Assembly (NCBI RefSeq): GCF_039555335.1
Contig: NC_092628.1
Span: 75,270,713 to 75,334,712, forward strand
Reading direction: 5' to 3'
Source of the DNA: Amphiura filiformis
Lineage: Eukaryota > Echinodermata > Ophiuroidea > Amphilepidida > Amphiuridae
DNA length: 64,000 bases
Positions 43,618-55,789 of the stretch are shown piece after piece. Both the position numbers and the translations under genes were made by a program. The notes under the pieces are model-generated. The model ran no database searches, was not told the DNA's origin, and was given only the letters and a program-made list of their open reading frames with translations. The first letter of the stretch is position 1. Each line of letters starts with the position of its first letter.

Positions 43618-44728
43618 AGGCCATATTGAATTAATGTTTTGGTTCTCTTCCAGAGAATTTTCATGAATTGATGAGGGAGGATTGGAGGAAGGGTGTTTTT
43701 TTCTTTCTTGTTTTAATGTAAAATTAGCATTGTTAGTAGTTTCGGTCTTTTCCAACAGTGCTTGAGGAAAGGAGGAGCCCCCCTTTTTTTAAATGTGAGA
43801 TTGAGGGATAAACCCCCTTAGAGAGGGATACTAACCCCCTTAGAGCAGTGGTGGCACCAGGAATTTATTCGGGGGCAAAATCGACAAAAATTGCCGCAAA
43901 AAGTGGAAATATACATTATTTTGGGGGTTTTGCCTCAAAAGGGGCACACCGACATCGCCCGGTTAATAGGGCCTAATTAGGCCTACACTATACAGCAAGA
44001 GACACTGTAATGAATACACGGGATCGATACACGTGGATGTGCTGTGCACGATTGATACGGACGATAAATCTTTGGATACTGGGGTTGAAAAATATCTCCC
44101 GTAAATGATTTCGTAGGCCTATAAAGAAACCAGATGTGGTTCCTTGCACTTGAATATATATTTTGAACAGATATGATAGTCGTTAGTTTGCGTCTTGAGA
44201 AAGAACCGTGCGTCTTGAGTCAAAAACTGACAATAATTTTGATTTATATGTGCCGAATTATATAGCGCAGTGTATAGGCCAATCGTGAAGGTAGTCTAAA
44301 AGCATATGACCTATCATGGTGTACCATGCTCGACTAACACACAGCGAGGTCAGTAACCCGGGGCTAATCAGGGCTATTGTCAGTAGCCTTAGTCAGATGT
44401 CCTTCGGCCCATTACTATTAAACAGGTCGATACGAAATGGCTATGCGTGGCGGTGGATTCAACCTACCATGGCGATTTCTGCCATGAAGATATCGGGGCG
44501 ATGACACTGTGAGGGGGGGGGCCAAGAAAAATGTCCCCCGTAGCGGCGCGAGAGTCTATGCTTTAGAAGCTCTAGTACCACAAGTCTTGGAACTTGACTC
44601 GTGAACCATGTTCTCTAATAAACTTATCTATAAATATGTATTAAGCATTCCAAAGTCTAAAAATGTTTTTAAAATCTAAAATAAAATAAAAAATCTGACA
44701 AATCCCAGAAATTGAGGAGGGAAGGGAC
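43618..44728. mobile_element. GGCCGT-type element, copy 2, interrupted
   Basis: 43618-43850 and 44570-44728 match the two ends of 40303-40690. The gap holds a 'ggcaccaggaattt' fragment and the rearranged inverted copy of the 42269 element (43975-44512). Confidence 0.6.
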
Positions 44729-44734
44729 TTCTAT

Positions 44735-45005
44735 GATTTATGAAAACAAAATGAGGTACGAAAAAAATATCAGTAGCCGCCCATCACTAAATTTAATTAA
44801 TAGGTTACGGGCTGTGTTTACCTACAACTTCGGCGATGGAAAGAGAAAAAATTAAAAATAACAAACAGCTTTATTTTGATTATTTCCTGTTTAGCAAATA
44901 ACTGGGGTATCCAATCTGTTAGTAAGACACATGTGAGTATACTTCTTCCTTTTGAAACATTATTTCATTGATTTGAATTGTGGTGAAGGGACAAAATCAC
45001 AACTC
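44735..45005. repeat. Inverted repeat, right arm (partner 41100-41390)
   Basis: Reverse-complement of the left arm with several substitutions and small indels. Confidence 0.75.
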
Positions 45006-45046
45006 TGTCTCGTCAGCTTCTTGACATAGTCTGTGACTTCTCGTTG

Positions 45047-45518
45047 GAGGGCGCACACCACTAAATAATCGTCCCATTGAAATACACGGGAAAATACAAG
45101 AAAGTAAGTTTGTTTTTCTACCCCATGTAACAACATTTTTAATATTTTGATCGAATCAACGTCTTAAATAAAGATTAAACTTTTATTTAAATATGATTTT
45201 TGGGACAAGTTGAGACAAGCTTAAAAGATACGAACTCCTGAACAGCGCCATCCCGAATTTCAGCCGACACTCTCGCCTCCTTACCAGTTCCGGCCATGAT
45301 ATTGTTCCGAGGGCCTATTGCCCATGTACATTCGATTCGGAACATTTTCTGAACAGATTTGTAATGTTGAGCTCCTATTCTATCGTTTTTATCAAAACAA
45401 CCAAGAGTCACTCAAATTTGGTTCCTTGGGACGCCGATATATTTCGCATAGGCGCTATTTTTACCGGAACTATGAAGGGTTACACCAAATGCGGAAGGAT
45501 TTAGTGTAGTGCACTCTT
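45047..45518. repeat. 472-bp element, copy 1
   Basis: Ends are imperfect inverted repeats: AGGGCGCACACCACTAAAT at the left, and the complement of AAGAGTGCACTACACTAAAT at the right. It is nearly identical to 46467-46938. On the minus strand it holds MAGTGKEARVSAEIRDGAVQ with a GTAAGG donor-like site just after the start. That may be a captured exon, though both copies then run into a stop. Confidence 0.75.
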
Positions 45519-46466
45519 CTAAGAAAAAATATTTTTGATATTCTTTATTTTTGGAATCAGTGCATGGTCAACATCCTACAAAAGTGTAATTGCTTTTTAT
45601 CGCTAGTCGCTCTAAAGTTATAAAACAGGGCTCCAAACAAGCTGGGACTGGGTGAAAAATATGATACTTTTCGCAATTTTTGGCATTCAAGGGCCAAAAC
45701 AACATTTTGACCATGTTAAACTGTATTTATAATCCCATTAACATCAGGAAAGTGACTTTGTTTACTAAAAATATGTACAATCACAAATATAAATCACCCC
45801 CCCCCACTCTTATATCATGCATAATATAAGGACGTGCAAATAGGCATGTGCCTAAAGATTGGGGGGGGGTATGGGTAGATATAACGTCAATTTGACACTC
45901 TAAAATGTTAAATTTCCCAGCTGCGTGTATTATTTTTGCAAGATCTAAAATTGAGACCCTCCATCATTAGAATTGTTTGATAAATTTCTCTCTTGGGAAT
46001 TGAATATTTGGTCATATAATAAAAATGCCGTCATTTTTCCACCATTAGGCCGTAATATAGTATGCTTTGACTTTAAATGTCTATTGAGACCCAATTAAAG
46101 GTTCCGTGATTATTTTCAAAACGGTTATAATTGAGTTTTGATCTTATAATTACATTTTGCATCAAAATAATTCCAAAGATGTTTCATTTTTTCTGCACCG
46201 AGATAATCAAAAGTGACCACTTCTATGATATTGTGGCCAAAATAGCTCAATTTCTATAGCCCGGTCTTAAATTGTCAATTCGACGGGAACTTGTGTTTTG
46301 AAGCAAATTTCTCGTATGTTTAAAAATGAAATCGCGTATTTGTAGACGAAAATAAAAAACAGATCTTTTTTCTTTGCAAAGACATCAGTTTCAGACAAAA
46401 ATCTCAACTTTTTGGCACTTAAAATCAGGTATTAATCATGTCCATAGCCTATAAAAATGAGTCTTG
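45519..46466. other. Spacer between the two 472-bp copies
   Basis: About 950 bp with no ORF, no primer-binding site and no polypurine tract that would make the flanking repeats LTRs. Contains C9 and G9 runs near 45798 and 45861. Confidence 0.5.
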
Positions 46467-46938
46467 AAGGGCGCACACCACTAAATAATCGTCCCATTGA
46501 AATACACGGAAAATACAAGAAAGTAAGTTTGTTTTTCTACCCCATGTAACAACATTTTTAATATTTTGATCGAATCAACGTCTTAAATAAAGATTAAACT
46601 TTTATTTAAATATGATTTTTGGGACAAGTTGAGACAAGCTTAAAAGATACGAACTCCTGAACAGCGCCATCCCGAATTTCAGCCGACACTCTCGCCTCCT
46701 TACCAGTTCCGGCCATGATATTGTTCCGAGGGCCTATTGCCCATGTACATTCGATTCGAACATTTTCTGAACAGATTTGTAATGTTGAGCTCCTATTCTA
46801 TCGTTTTTATCAAAACAACCAAGAGTCACTCAAATTTGGTTCCCTTGGGACGCCGATATATTTCGCATAGGCGCTATTTTTTACCGGAACTATGAAGGGT
46901 TACACCAAATGCGGAAGGATTTAGTGTAGTGCACTCTT
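46467..46938. repeat. 472-bp element, copy 2
   Basis: Direct repeat of 45047-45518 with only a few differences (one base lost after 'ttcgattcg', an extra C in 'gttcccttgg'). Confidence 0.75.
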
Positions 46939-47560
46939 GGAACAGATGGAATGCTGGACGGTTCGCACCCTTTCAATTTCGGACCCATGCACTTTCGCCC
47001 CCTTTCTATTTCGCACCCGTGCACTTTCGCCCACCTTTATTATACCGCGGGTATTGTGCTGCTGTCATGCTGTTGATTGATGCACGATCGATTGCTTGAA
47101 CTCCGGCGATGCGGCGTAGTATGTTTATAGTACTGGGCCGTCGGGCATGCACTTATTAAATCATGATAAACCCGGGAAGGAAGGAAAGAAAGGATATTTT
47201 AAAACAAAATAGTGGAACGATTTTTTTTCTCAGAATATACCGTATTACAGGCCAGATATTTTAGCAGCAGGCTTACCCAAAATAATGAAATAATTAGAAT
47301 TGAATGATAAAAATAGTAATAATAATAAATAGTAATAATAATAAATTTATATTTAATTATAAATTATAGTATGTATAAAAACAGGGGAAATTTGTTACAA
47401 CTGACGACCAAAGGATGGTTCCAAAAGGATACAAGTGTCAACAAGCAATGGATAAAATTAAAAACAATGAAAGTATGACACAAAATCCAATGGGGGAGTA
47501 ACACAAAACATATAAACATAATAATAATAATAATAACAATAACAATAATAAAAAATAATG

Positions 47561-47591
<31 letters not shown>

Positions 47592-47684
47592 TGATAATAA
47601 TATAAACAAAGTTAATTAAAAAAATTAATATGATGATAATAAGAATAATATGATAATAATAAGAATAATAACAATGATAATAAG

Positions 47685-48021
47685 GGGCTGTGGAATAATT
47701 ATTCCCCGGTTAATTTTTAACGGCCCACCAAAAATCGCTTGCACCCCCCCTCTCGGTCTGTCAAAAATCGTTTGCCCCCCCCTCGGCCCGCCAAAAAATC
47801 TTTGCCCCCCCCCTTACACATGCCAAATTTTTGGGGTCCCAATTTTCAAACCTTATATGGTCTAGATATATGTTGCGAGCAGAGCGAGCAGGATAATTTG
47901 CATATTAAAGCATTTCCGTACTACTGTTTTCCGCGTTTTATTTAAAAGGCGCCACATGAATGTGTGCCAAAAATCACTTGCCCCCCTCTCCCCAGGGCTC
48001 ATAATTATTGCACAGCCCCTA
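47685..48021. mobile_element. 'GGGGGCAAG' MITE family, copy 2
   Basis: Starts GGGGCTGTGGAATAATTATT and ends AATTATTGCACAGCCCCT, with several 'cgcttgcccccc'-type repeats inside. It is inserted in an (AAT)n tract. Confidence 0.75.
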
Positions 48022-48169
48022 ATAATAACAATGATGATAATAATAATAACAGTAATAATAACAATAATAGTTATAATAATAAATTGAATATAAGCGTTTC
48101 TGTGTTTAGTTGCAATTCATAATATTTGTAGCTAAGTTCCAAAATAAATACTTTAATGTGTAAGTGTAA

Positions 48170-48265
48170 GAAAGAAAGAAGAAAGAAAAACAAAGAAAGA
48201 AAGAAGAAGAAAGAAAGAGAAAGAAAGAAAGAAAAAGAAAAAGAAAAAAAAAAAAGAAAAAGAAA
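48170..48265. repeat. (GAAA)n-type purine microsatellite
   Basis: Almost pure A/G, units GAAA and GAA. The minus-strand ORF across it is an artefact. Confidence 0.85.
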
Positions 48266-48429
48266 ACTAAATACAAAGAAATTAAGATGAACTGAACAAA
48301 TCTAAATGATAGAAATAAATTATTATGTGCAGCAACATCCAAAAACAAGACATGTTTCAAGACAAAGCGGCTTTCTTGATAAAAAGCACTATAAAAAAGA
48401 AAGAAAGAAAGTCATCCCCTTTACACGAT

Positions 48430-49160
48430 CTTCTTTATTAATATCTAAGAAATAGATGCTATTACATTATTGACATCTTCGAGTTCAAACATCCTGCCTT
48501 AAAATTGTCGGCATAAAGTATTTAGCGGATTATAAGATACCGCGTAAGATATGCCGTGGTGTTAATGAAGCATCGTCATAATGAGTCCGTGATTGACAGG
48601 CCGGTAAACAAAATGAATCATGAACATATAAATGTCAATCATTTACAATGCAGAATTGGATAGCATTTTTTCCACAAATTTGTTTATTTACTTATGTTAT
48701 TTATTAAAACCATATTTATACAGGGTTACCCTTCAGATAAATCTGCTATTACAGGGGCCCTGTCAGCATGAAAACAATATACATAACAATTTGTAGAATT
48801 ATACATAGGCCCTATGTAAGAATTTTTTTAAAACATAAACATCAAAAAATCATACATCAAATATATCAAAATTCATTAAAAGTATTTACATTTCTTTGTT
48901 TTATACAATTTACGTAACACTTGTAGAAATATATATATTAAATTAATTAAGAACACAGACAAAATACATCATTCATTAAGACATAAAAGTTAAAACATTT
49001 GGTTCATTATTTACATTTCTCATTAAAACGAACAGAAAACTTTCCTGATTAATGATATTTTATATTTGGCAAAGAATATGGATGCAATTGTAATATTTCT
49101 CAATATGCAATCGTAACATATTGTTCGTAAATAAATATCTTTGTATGCATGTATTTCTTG
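48430..49160. other. AT-rich interior of the 3.4-kb element
   Basis: No ORF or motif recognised. Confidence 0.4.
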
Positions 49161-49814
49161 ACAAGTTTATACCGGCACGCGGCCGTGGGGCCCGGGGGGC
49201 TTCGCGGGGCTCGATCGTACGTCACTAGGCATATGGCACGTTTGCGTGTCTGTTTACGGTACCATTGATTGAACCCACACCATACCCGGCGCTTTCCCGT
49301 AAGTCATTCATCACATAATGGGTTGAAGAAGTAACACCTTATGTTATGTATACAGTCACGCGGCCGCGTGGCCCGGATACTTGTCAAGCAATCGATCCGG
49401 TACGGGTATGTTCTGGGACGAATATATGCGTGCTACTGCCTAGTCACCGTAGGCTACCATTGCATTGATTGAACCCATGTCACGCCCGGCGCTTTCGCGT
49501 ACTAGTGGCAGCTAATACTCGCGGTGAAGAAAGGTGGCGAAAGTTAGTCAGTACATCATTATCGCAAAGCTGCTGCCAGGCGTTTGTTTTGCTTGTGCAC
49601 ATTTGCCTTTGAGAAATTTGCTAAATATTTTTTCCCATTAGCTTCATGTCAAAGAAGATCAATTCGCAACATAAAGATGGGATAAAATTATAAATTATAA
49701 GCCATCAAATTTTTGGCCAAATCAATATTAGGCCCTATATAAATTTTATAGGCCATAAATAATTTAACACTAAATTACTAAAGCTATTAATAAAGTACTA
49801 ATAAGGTAACATAA

Positions 49815-49847
49815 TTTTAATAATAATAATAATATAATAATAATATA

Positions 49848-49925
<78 letters not shown>
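49815..49925. repeat. (AAT)n microsatellite
   Basis: Over 30 AAT units. Gives a spurious polyisoleucine frame on the minus strand. Confidence 0.95.
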
Positions 49926-49927
<2 letters not shown>

Positions 49928-50399
49928 TAAAAAATAATAAATAGGCCTAAAATAAAATAAAATAGAAATGAAATAAAATAAAATAAAATAGGCCTAAGTA
50001 AATAAAAAAACAAATCAAAAACATAATGAATACCAATCTTCAGTCGAAGCACATTTAATACATTGTAATAATATAGACCTATTAAATTCAATCGAACCGG
50101 AGAGTCCATCATCAACATCCCGGTAAACATACTATTTGCTTTTGTACACGCCGGACTCAGTACCGGTACTGCAAACACAGACAATCAACACTAAACAGTC
50201 AACCAATACTATACACATACAACACCCCACTGTACCGGGAGTTGAAGCGATCGATCGTGCATCATCAATCAACAGCAGCACATTACCCGCGGTTTAAAAA
50301 GGGGGCGAAAGTGCACGGGTGCGAAATTGAAAGGGGGCGAAAGTGCACGGGTCCGAAATTGAAAGGGTGCGAACCGTCCTGTTTCCACAGAACCCACTA

Positions 50400-53102
50400 G
50401 AAAGCCAAGGGTAACATCCTTGATCTGTTCCTGACTTCTCACCCATCATTGGTTAGCCGGAGTATTGTAACACCCGTCATTAGTGACCATGACGGGATTC
50501 CGTTAATAGACATGGAAACAAAACCAAGTGTTGAAAAACAAAAGAAAAGGAAAATTTACCTTTATAAAAAAATAGATCTTGAAGGACTCAAACAGGAGAT
50601 AAAAACTCTTTGTGAAAATATAACTGATATGGCAAATACTACCTCTTCATCTGTTGAAGACCTGTGGAATACATTCAAAGATGGAATACATGCTTCTATG
50701 GATGCAAACATACCGAGTAAAATGGTTGGTAAAAAACACCAATCTCCCTAGATATCTCCGCGCATAAAGCGCCTCCTGCGGAGAAAACAACGCGCCTATA
50801 ATAAGGCACGCAAGTCCAATCTGACCGAAGATTGGGAAAACTTCAAAAAACAGAGAAAAATGGTAAAAACTGAAACAAAGAAAGCATACTGGGAGTACGT
50901 CAAAGGAACTTGCTTAGAATCACCTAAGCAATTCTGGAGCTTTATAAATAAAATGAAAAAAGACAATACTGGAATTTCCACTCTAAGAAGTGGGGGAAAC
51001 CTCGTTTCTGAAAATATTCAGAAAGCTGAAGTTCTTAACAACCAATTCGAGTCGGTGTTCACCAAAAGCGCCCTCTCGATCCCTCACTGACAACGCTCAA
51101 GGTGTTGTATCCAAACATTCCTCAAATCAACTTTACCACAGCAGGTATAGTGAAGTTGTTAAAAAATCAGAAAGAAAACAAGGCCTCCGGACCTGATAAC
51201 ATCCCGGCTAAGATCTTGAAAATTGCCGCTGATGAAATAGGTCCTGCATTAACTGTTATATTCCAGAAATCTCTGGATTCAGCCACACCACCAAATGACT
51301 GGTTACTTGCCAACGTATCGCCAATATACAAAAAAGGGGATAGAACATCACCAGGGAACTACCGCCCTGTATCCCTCACATCCATCATCTCAAAGATATT
51401 TGAACACATTTTACATTCACACATTATGATTCATCTTGAAACCCACCGTATATTGACAGATAAGCAACATGGATTTAGGGCAAATCATTCCTAAACGCAG
51501 CTTATCCAAACTGTTCATGATCTTGCCCTATCTCTTCAAAACAAACAACAAACAGATCTCATAGTAATGGATTTTAGTAAAGCATTTGATTGCGTTCCAC
51601 ATAACAGACTTTTACTAAAACTCCAGAACTATGGCATCACTGGTAACATCCATGCATGGATTAAAAATTTCTTGACACACCGCAAACAGCGTGTGGTCCT
51701 AGGTGGTGAGTACTCAGACTGGGTGAAAGTACTATCTGGAGTCCCTCAAGGGACAGTGGTAGGTCCATTACTGTTTTTAATATACTTGAATGACCTGCCG
51801 GACAACATATCATCCTCCATACGCTTATTTGCGGACGACTGTGTAGTCTACCGCAACATAGCATCCACCTCTGACACAGTTAAACTACAACATGATCTTC
51901 AAACTCTTGACCAATGGCAGCACACTTGGCAAATGTCATTCAACGCCGAGAAGTGCTTTCTGGTAAGAATTACACACAAAAAGAAACCCATAGAGATGGA
52001 ATACACACTGGGAGACTCTACTTTGCAAGAGACAAAAAGCCACACCTACCTTGGGGTAGAGATCACAAATGATCTTAAGGGGTACTACACCCCTGGCCAA
52101 TTTTGTGCCTATTTTTGCATTTTTCTCAAAAATTATAGCGCATTGGTGACAAGTAAGACATGTATATTATAGGGGCAAGGACTACAACTACTGCACTGCA
52201 AATTCAGCAACTCAAGGCAAGTAGTTATTGATTTATTGATCAAATATTGGTTTTCCCTCATTTTGGACTGTAACTCCACAACTGTTGTCTGTGCTGAAAT
52301 AAAAGTTCCAGTGCAGTAGTTGTAGTCCTTGCCCCTATAATATACATATCTTTACTTGTCACCAATGCGCTATAATTTTTGAGAAAAATGTAAAAATAGC
52401 CACAAAATTGGGCAGGGGTGTAGTACCCCCTTAAGTGGGCAAAACATATTAACAACATCACAGCCAAAGCCAACAGGTCCTTAGGTTTCATACGAAGAAA
52501 CCTTGTGTCATGCCCCCAAGACCTAAAGGCCACCGCATACACTACCCTGGTCAGACCGCTATTGGAATACTCCTCCATTGTTTGGGACACACACGTATTG
52601 GAGCAAATAAAGAAAATTGAGTCTGTTCAGAGAAGAGCAGCGCGGTTTGTGAAAAATGATTACAGCAGAGAGAGTAGTCCAAGTAGCATGATCTCAACAT
52701 TGGGTTGGGACTCCCTCGAACAGAGGAGGAAGGTAGCAAGGGTAACCATGATGCATAAGATCGCCAATGGACAGGCTGCCATCCCTGAAAGAACGTTTCT
52801 GCAGCCGGTTAACCGCCGTACCAAACATCATCACAGCAAAGCTTACCAACGACCAACCGGAACCAAAGACTGCTGGGTACATTCCTATTTTCCAAAAACA
52901 ATAAAGGACTGGAATCAACTCCCCAACGAAATCATAACCATCGAGTCAACTAAGCAATTCAAGAAAGAAGTCACAAATCACTACAATACTCCACACTCAA
53001 CATAGCATTGTCATCGCTTCACGCAGCGCACACCATTTTTCCTTCTCGCCTGGCCCTAATAAGGCGTTGAGAAGTATTCTACTTGAACTTGAACTTGAAC
53101 TC
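50400..53102 (+). mobile_element. 5'-truncated CR1/Jockey-type non-LTR retrotransposon
   Basis: Begins inside the endonuclease domain (GNILDLFLTS... ISDHDGIPLI). After a linker come the RT motifs in order: NKASGPDNIPAKIL (51180), NYRPVSLTSIISKIFE, DKQHGFRANHS (51470), VMDFSKAFDCVPH (51567), SGVPQGTVVGPLLFLIYLND and FADDC (to 51840), then the thumb and a C-terminal IKKIESVQRRAARFV segment ending in a stop at 53005. Catalytic aspartates are present (DFSKAFD, FADD). The frame is broken by a stop at 50749, a frame change near 51090, a stop at 51492 and a MITE at 52079. Without these it would be nearly complete from RT onward. The 3' end is a short UTR and a (TTGAAC)n tail at 53082-53101. Confidence 0.9.
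52075..52434. mobile_element. TTAA-flanked foldback MITE inside the RT
   Basis: TTAA at 52075-52078 and 52431-52434 flank a 352-bp foldback starting GGGGTACTACACCCC and ending GGGGTGTAGTACCCCC. Removing one TTAA plus the element restores the RT frame as NDLKWAKHI, so the TTAA is a true target duplication of a piggyBac-type element. Confidence 0.9.
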
Positions 53103-53129
53103 AAAGTCAACAATTTCACTGATTATGTA

Positions 53130-53700
53130 ATATGTGGGATGAAAAATTTTTGGCGAGCCGAAGGGGGGGGCAAGCAATTTTTGGCAATCCAAGTGGGCAG
53201 TGGCGGCGCCAGGAATTTTTTTCGGAGGGCATGAGGGGGCAAAGTGAATTTCAGGGGTGGGGGGCAAAATTGCCATAAAAAGTGGAAATTTGTGTGATTT
53301 TGGGGTTTTGCCTCAAAAAAGTGGGGGGCCAAGAAAATATTTTTTTTGCCCCCTTGCCCAAAATCGCTTCCCCCACCCCTTTGGCCATGCCAACAAATCT
53401 TTGCCCCCCTTTGATGTGCCAAAAACCTTTGCCCTCCTTTTGATGTGCCAAAAGATCTTTGCCCCCCCCACACTTAAATTTTTGGGAACCCAAATTTAAA
53501 ACCTTAAATTGTCTTATCATTAGACATTATAATGCGAGTTCAGCGAGCAGGAAATTTTGCATACCGGTATTTGAATGTGTTCCTATTTAATGTTTTCCTA
53601 CCTTTTTAGGGTGTAAACGGTGCCAAAAATATCTGTGCCAAAAATCACTTGCCCGCCCCCCCCCCCTTTTGACCTGCCAAAAAATGGGTATTTTATGTCC
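53130..53700. mobile_element. 'GGGGGCAAG' MITE family, copy 3 (complex)
   Basis: Contains 'gcaagcaatttttggc', a 'agtggcggcgccagg' segment, 'tgggaacccaaatttaaaacc' and ends with 'aaaatcacttgcccgccccc'. Appears to be two related elements fused or nested. Confidence 0.6.
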
Positions 53701-54469
53701 ACAATCTTGTTGATCAGTCATTTAAACACTGAACGCTGGTCACAGCTTCTTTTGTTATGCATAGTCGCCCAAAAAGTTGAAATCAGCATAATTCAGAAAT
53801 ACGCCTTTTAGCTTTGAAATTAATTTTCTTGGTCAAATATAAAGCAATAATTTTTTTTCCTTCAGTAATGCACAGTGTCAACACCCTGTATTATAAATAT
53901 TTTTTCCATACAGCTCAATACTCCGTTGAAATCAATATTCTATTATTGACACAGATAAAGAAAGTTTACATATATGCATTGTGTTAGTGGACGTGCACCT
54001 GGATGGGCTAAACGCGTTCCTTTATACCTATATAGTATAAATGTCATTCTCAAAATTAAATATATCTCAATTTTTACATTGGATTTCAAATTTTTTACAT
54101 TAAAAATGCAGTAAAAGATATCCACAGCAAGCTGCAAGGCCCCGCTAATTAGTGTACTGATTTTCGAGTGAGTGTACTGGAAACAAAAAACTCTGGTTTT
54201 ACCTGAAAACAAATTTTTTTCTTGTAATAGAAACATCATATGGGGTACTAGAGCATACACAAATCGTAATAAATGTGTAGAATATAGAAACGCTGTGGTA
54301 TCTCATATATGATAGTCATGGTATGCTTAGCCTGAGTTGCTCGGCCTATCTCGAACAAAATCTCGATGCATAGCTGTTAAAAAACGAGAGGATTCGCTGT
54401 ACTATCACGGCAATTTTTAACACGAAGATATAGGGATGATGACGATGTGTAATGTCAGTTAAAAACATA
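53701..54469. other. No recognised gene
   Basis: AT-rich; a 'cacgaagatatagggatgatgac' stretch at 54421 resembles the 42330/44485 region, hinting at a distant copy of the GCGGCCCAT element. Confidence 0.4.
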
Positions 54470-55080
54470 GTGCTTGGATATACATTTTTTAAAAATCCTG
54501 GTGTTAAAATTACATGTAGGCATGAAATTGTATCTTTTTTTTTGTTTTTATAGACCTTAATTTCGCGTGCGAGCTTTTTGCGGAATTCATGTTTTAGCGT
54601 TTCAAACTAATATAATTCGCTAAAGAAAGATATTTCCCACCTCTGTAAGGCACATCGTGTGGGTTTATATATTATAGTTTTGTCAGAATATCCGTTTTGA
54701 TTTCACCTTTTCCACTTGCGACTCCCAAAATGTCCAACCAGTGCTTCATTTCTAATATAACCGGCAGAAATAATCGATATTTCTATTGTGGCTTGCAAAA
54801 TCATCCATCCATGGGTACATTCGCGATTGATTTTGACAAAATTGGTAGTCGGAATTGAAAAATGGTGCAATCAAACCCGAAATTCTGACAAAACTATGAC
54901 ATATAGCCCATTATGATGTGCTTTAGAAAGTTGGGAAATATCTTTCGTCAGCGAATTATGTTACTTTGAAAAGCAAAAAAGTTAACCCCAGAAAAAGCTC
55001 GCGGGGCAAAATGAAGCCTGTGAAAATCGAAAAAGTTTAACACCAGGGTTTGAAAAAAATATACAGTACGGTACCAAGCA
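54470..55080. repeat. Imperfect foldback (~610 bp)
   Basis: 'gtgcttggatatacattttt' and 'cctggtgttaaa' at the left pair with 'tttaacaccagg' and 'aaatatacag...ccaagca' at the right; inner segments ('attctgacaaaactatgaca', 'gggaaatatctttcg') also pair. Confidence 0.65.
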
Positions 55081-55386
55081 TTATAGTTTTCTTCTGACAT
55101 TTACCGAAGAAATGAAAATTATTGCTTTTCATTTGACTGTGAAAATTAATTATTACGTGAAAAGGTGTTAACTAAAAGTTTTGCTTATTTCAACACTGAA
55201 TTCGATCGTTTCAAGTGCCTAATTATGTGACTGAGTGGGTCTTGTTGAACATAGGCATCGACTGACTAGCGTTCAGCCTGTAAATTCTCTGAAACTTCAT
55301 CTACCGGTAACAATTTGCTCAATTTGAGCAGGGATCCAAATTTACACAAAATCGGCGTCAATAAAATTGCGACCCAGGGTTATTTC

Positions 55387-55768
55387 GGGGCTGTGCAATA
55401 ATATGAGCCCTGGGGAGGTAGAGGGGCAAGCCAAAAGGGGGGGGCAAGCAATTGTTGGCAAGCCGAGAGAGGGGGCAAGCGATTTTTGGCACACATTCTT
55501 GGGGCGCCTTTTAAATAAAACGCTCTGAAAAGGCTTAGGAAAACTGTAGGGAAATGCTATGCAAATTTTCCTGCTTGCTGCGCTCGCAACATGTATACAG
55601 ACTATTTTAAGGTTTGCAAATTGGGATCCCAAAAATTTGGCATGTGCAAGGGGGCCAAGATTTTTTAGCGGGCCGAGAGGGGAGCAAGCGATTTTTTTAT
55701 GGGCGAGAGGGGGGGACAGCGATTTTTGGCAAGCCTTAATAATCATGATTATTGCACAGCCCCTAACA
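55387..55768. mobile_element. 'GGGGGCAAG' MITE family, copy 4 (best ends)
   Basis: Starts GGGGCTGTGCAATAATATGA and ends ATGATTATTGCACAGCCCCT. Interior repeats 'ggggcaagcgatttttggc'. Confidence 0.8.
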
Positions 55769-55789
55769 AAAATTTTATGACCCCACACC

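Larger units (their letters stand above)
46956..50379. mobile_element. 3.4-kb element with ~200-bp TIRs
   Basis: GGACGGTTCGCACCCTTTCA at 46956 and its inverse ending CCGTCC at 50379 start TIRs of about 200 bp, including 'gcactttcgcccc' repeats and 'gattgatgcacgatcgat'. The interior has no transposase: it contains (AAT)n at 47515-47660 and 49815-49925, (GAAA)n at 48170-48265, a nested G/C-rich MITE at 47685-48021, and a GC-rich direct duplication at 49170-49500 ('acgcggccg', 'cccggcgctttc'). Confidence 0.75.

Noticed and set aside
45047..46938. LTR retrotransposon
   Set aside because: No primer-binding site, polypurine tract or gag/pol, and the repeat ends are inverted; kept as unresolved 472-bp repeats.
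48106..48360. Minus ORF rich in Phe/Ser
   Set aside because: Arises from the (GAAA)n tract.
49798..50184. 128-codon minus ORF with polyisoleucine
   Set aside because: Produced by the (AAT)n microsatellite; no protein-like composition.
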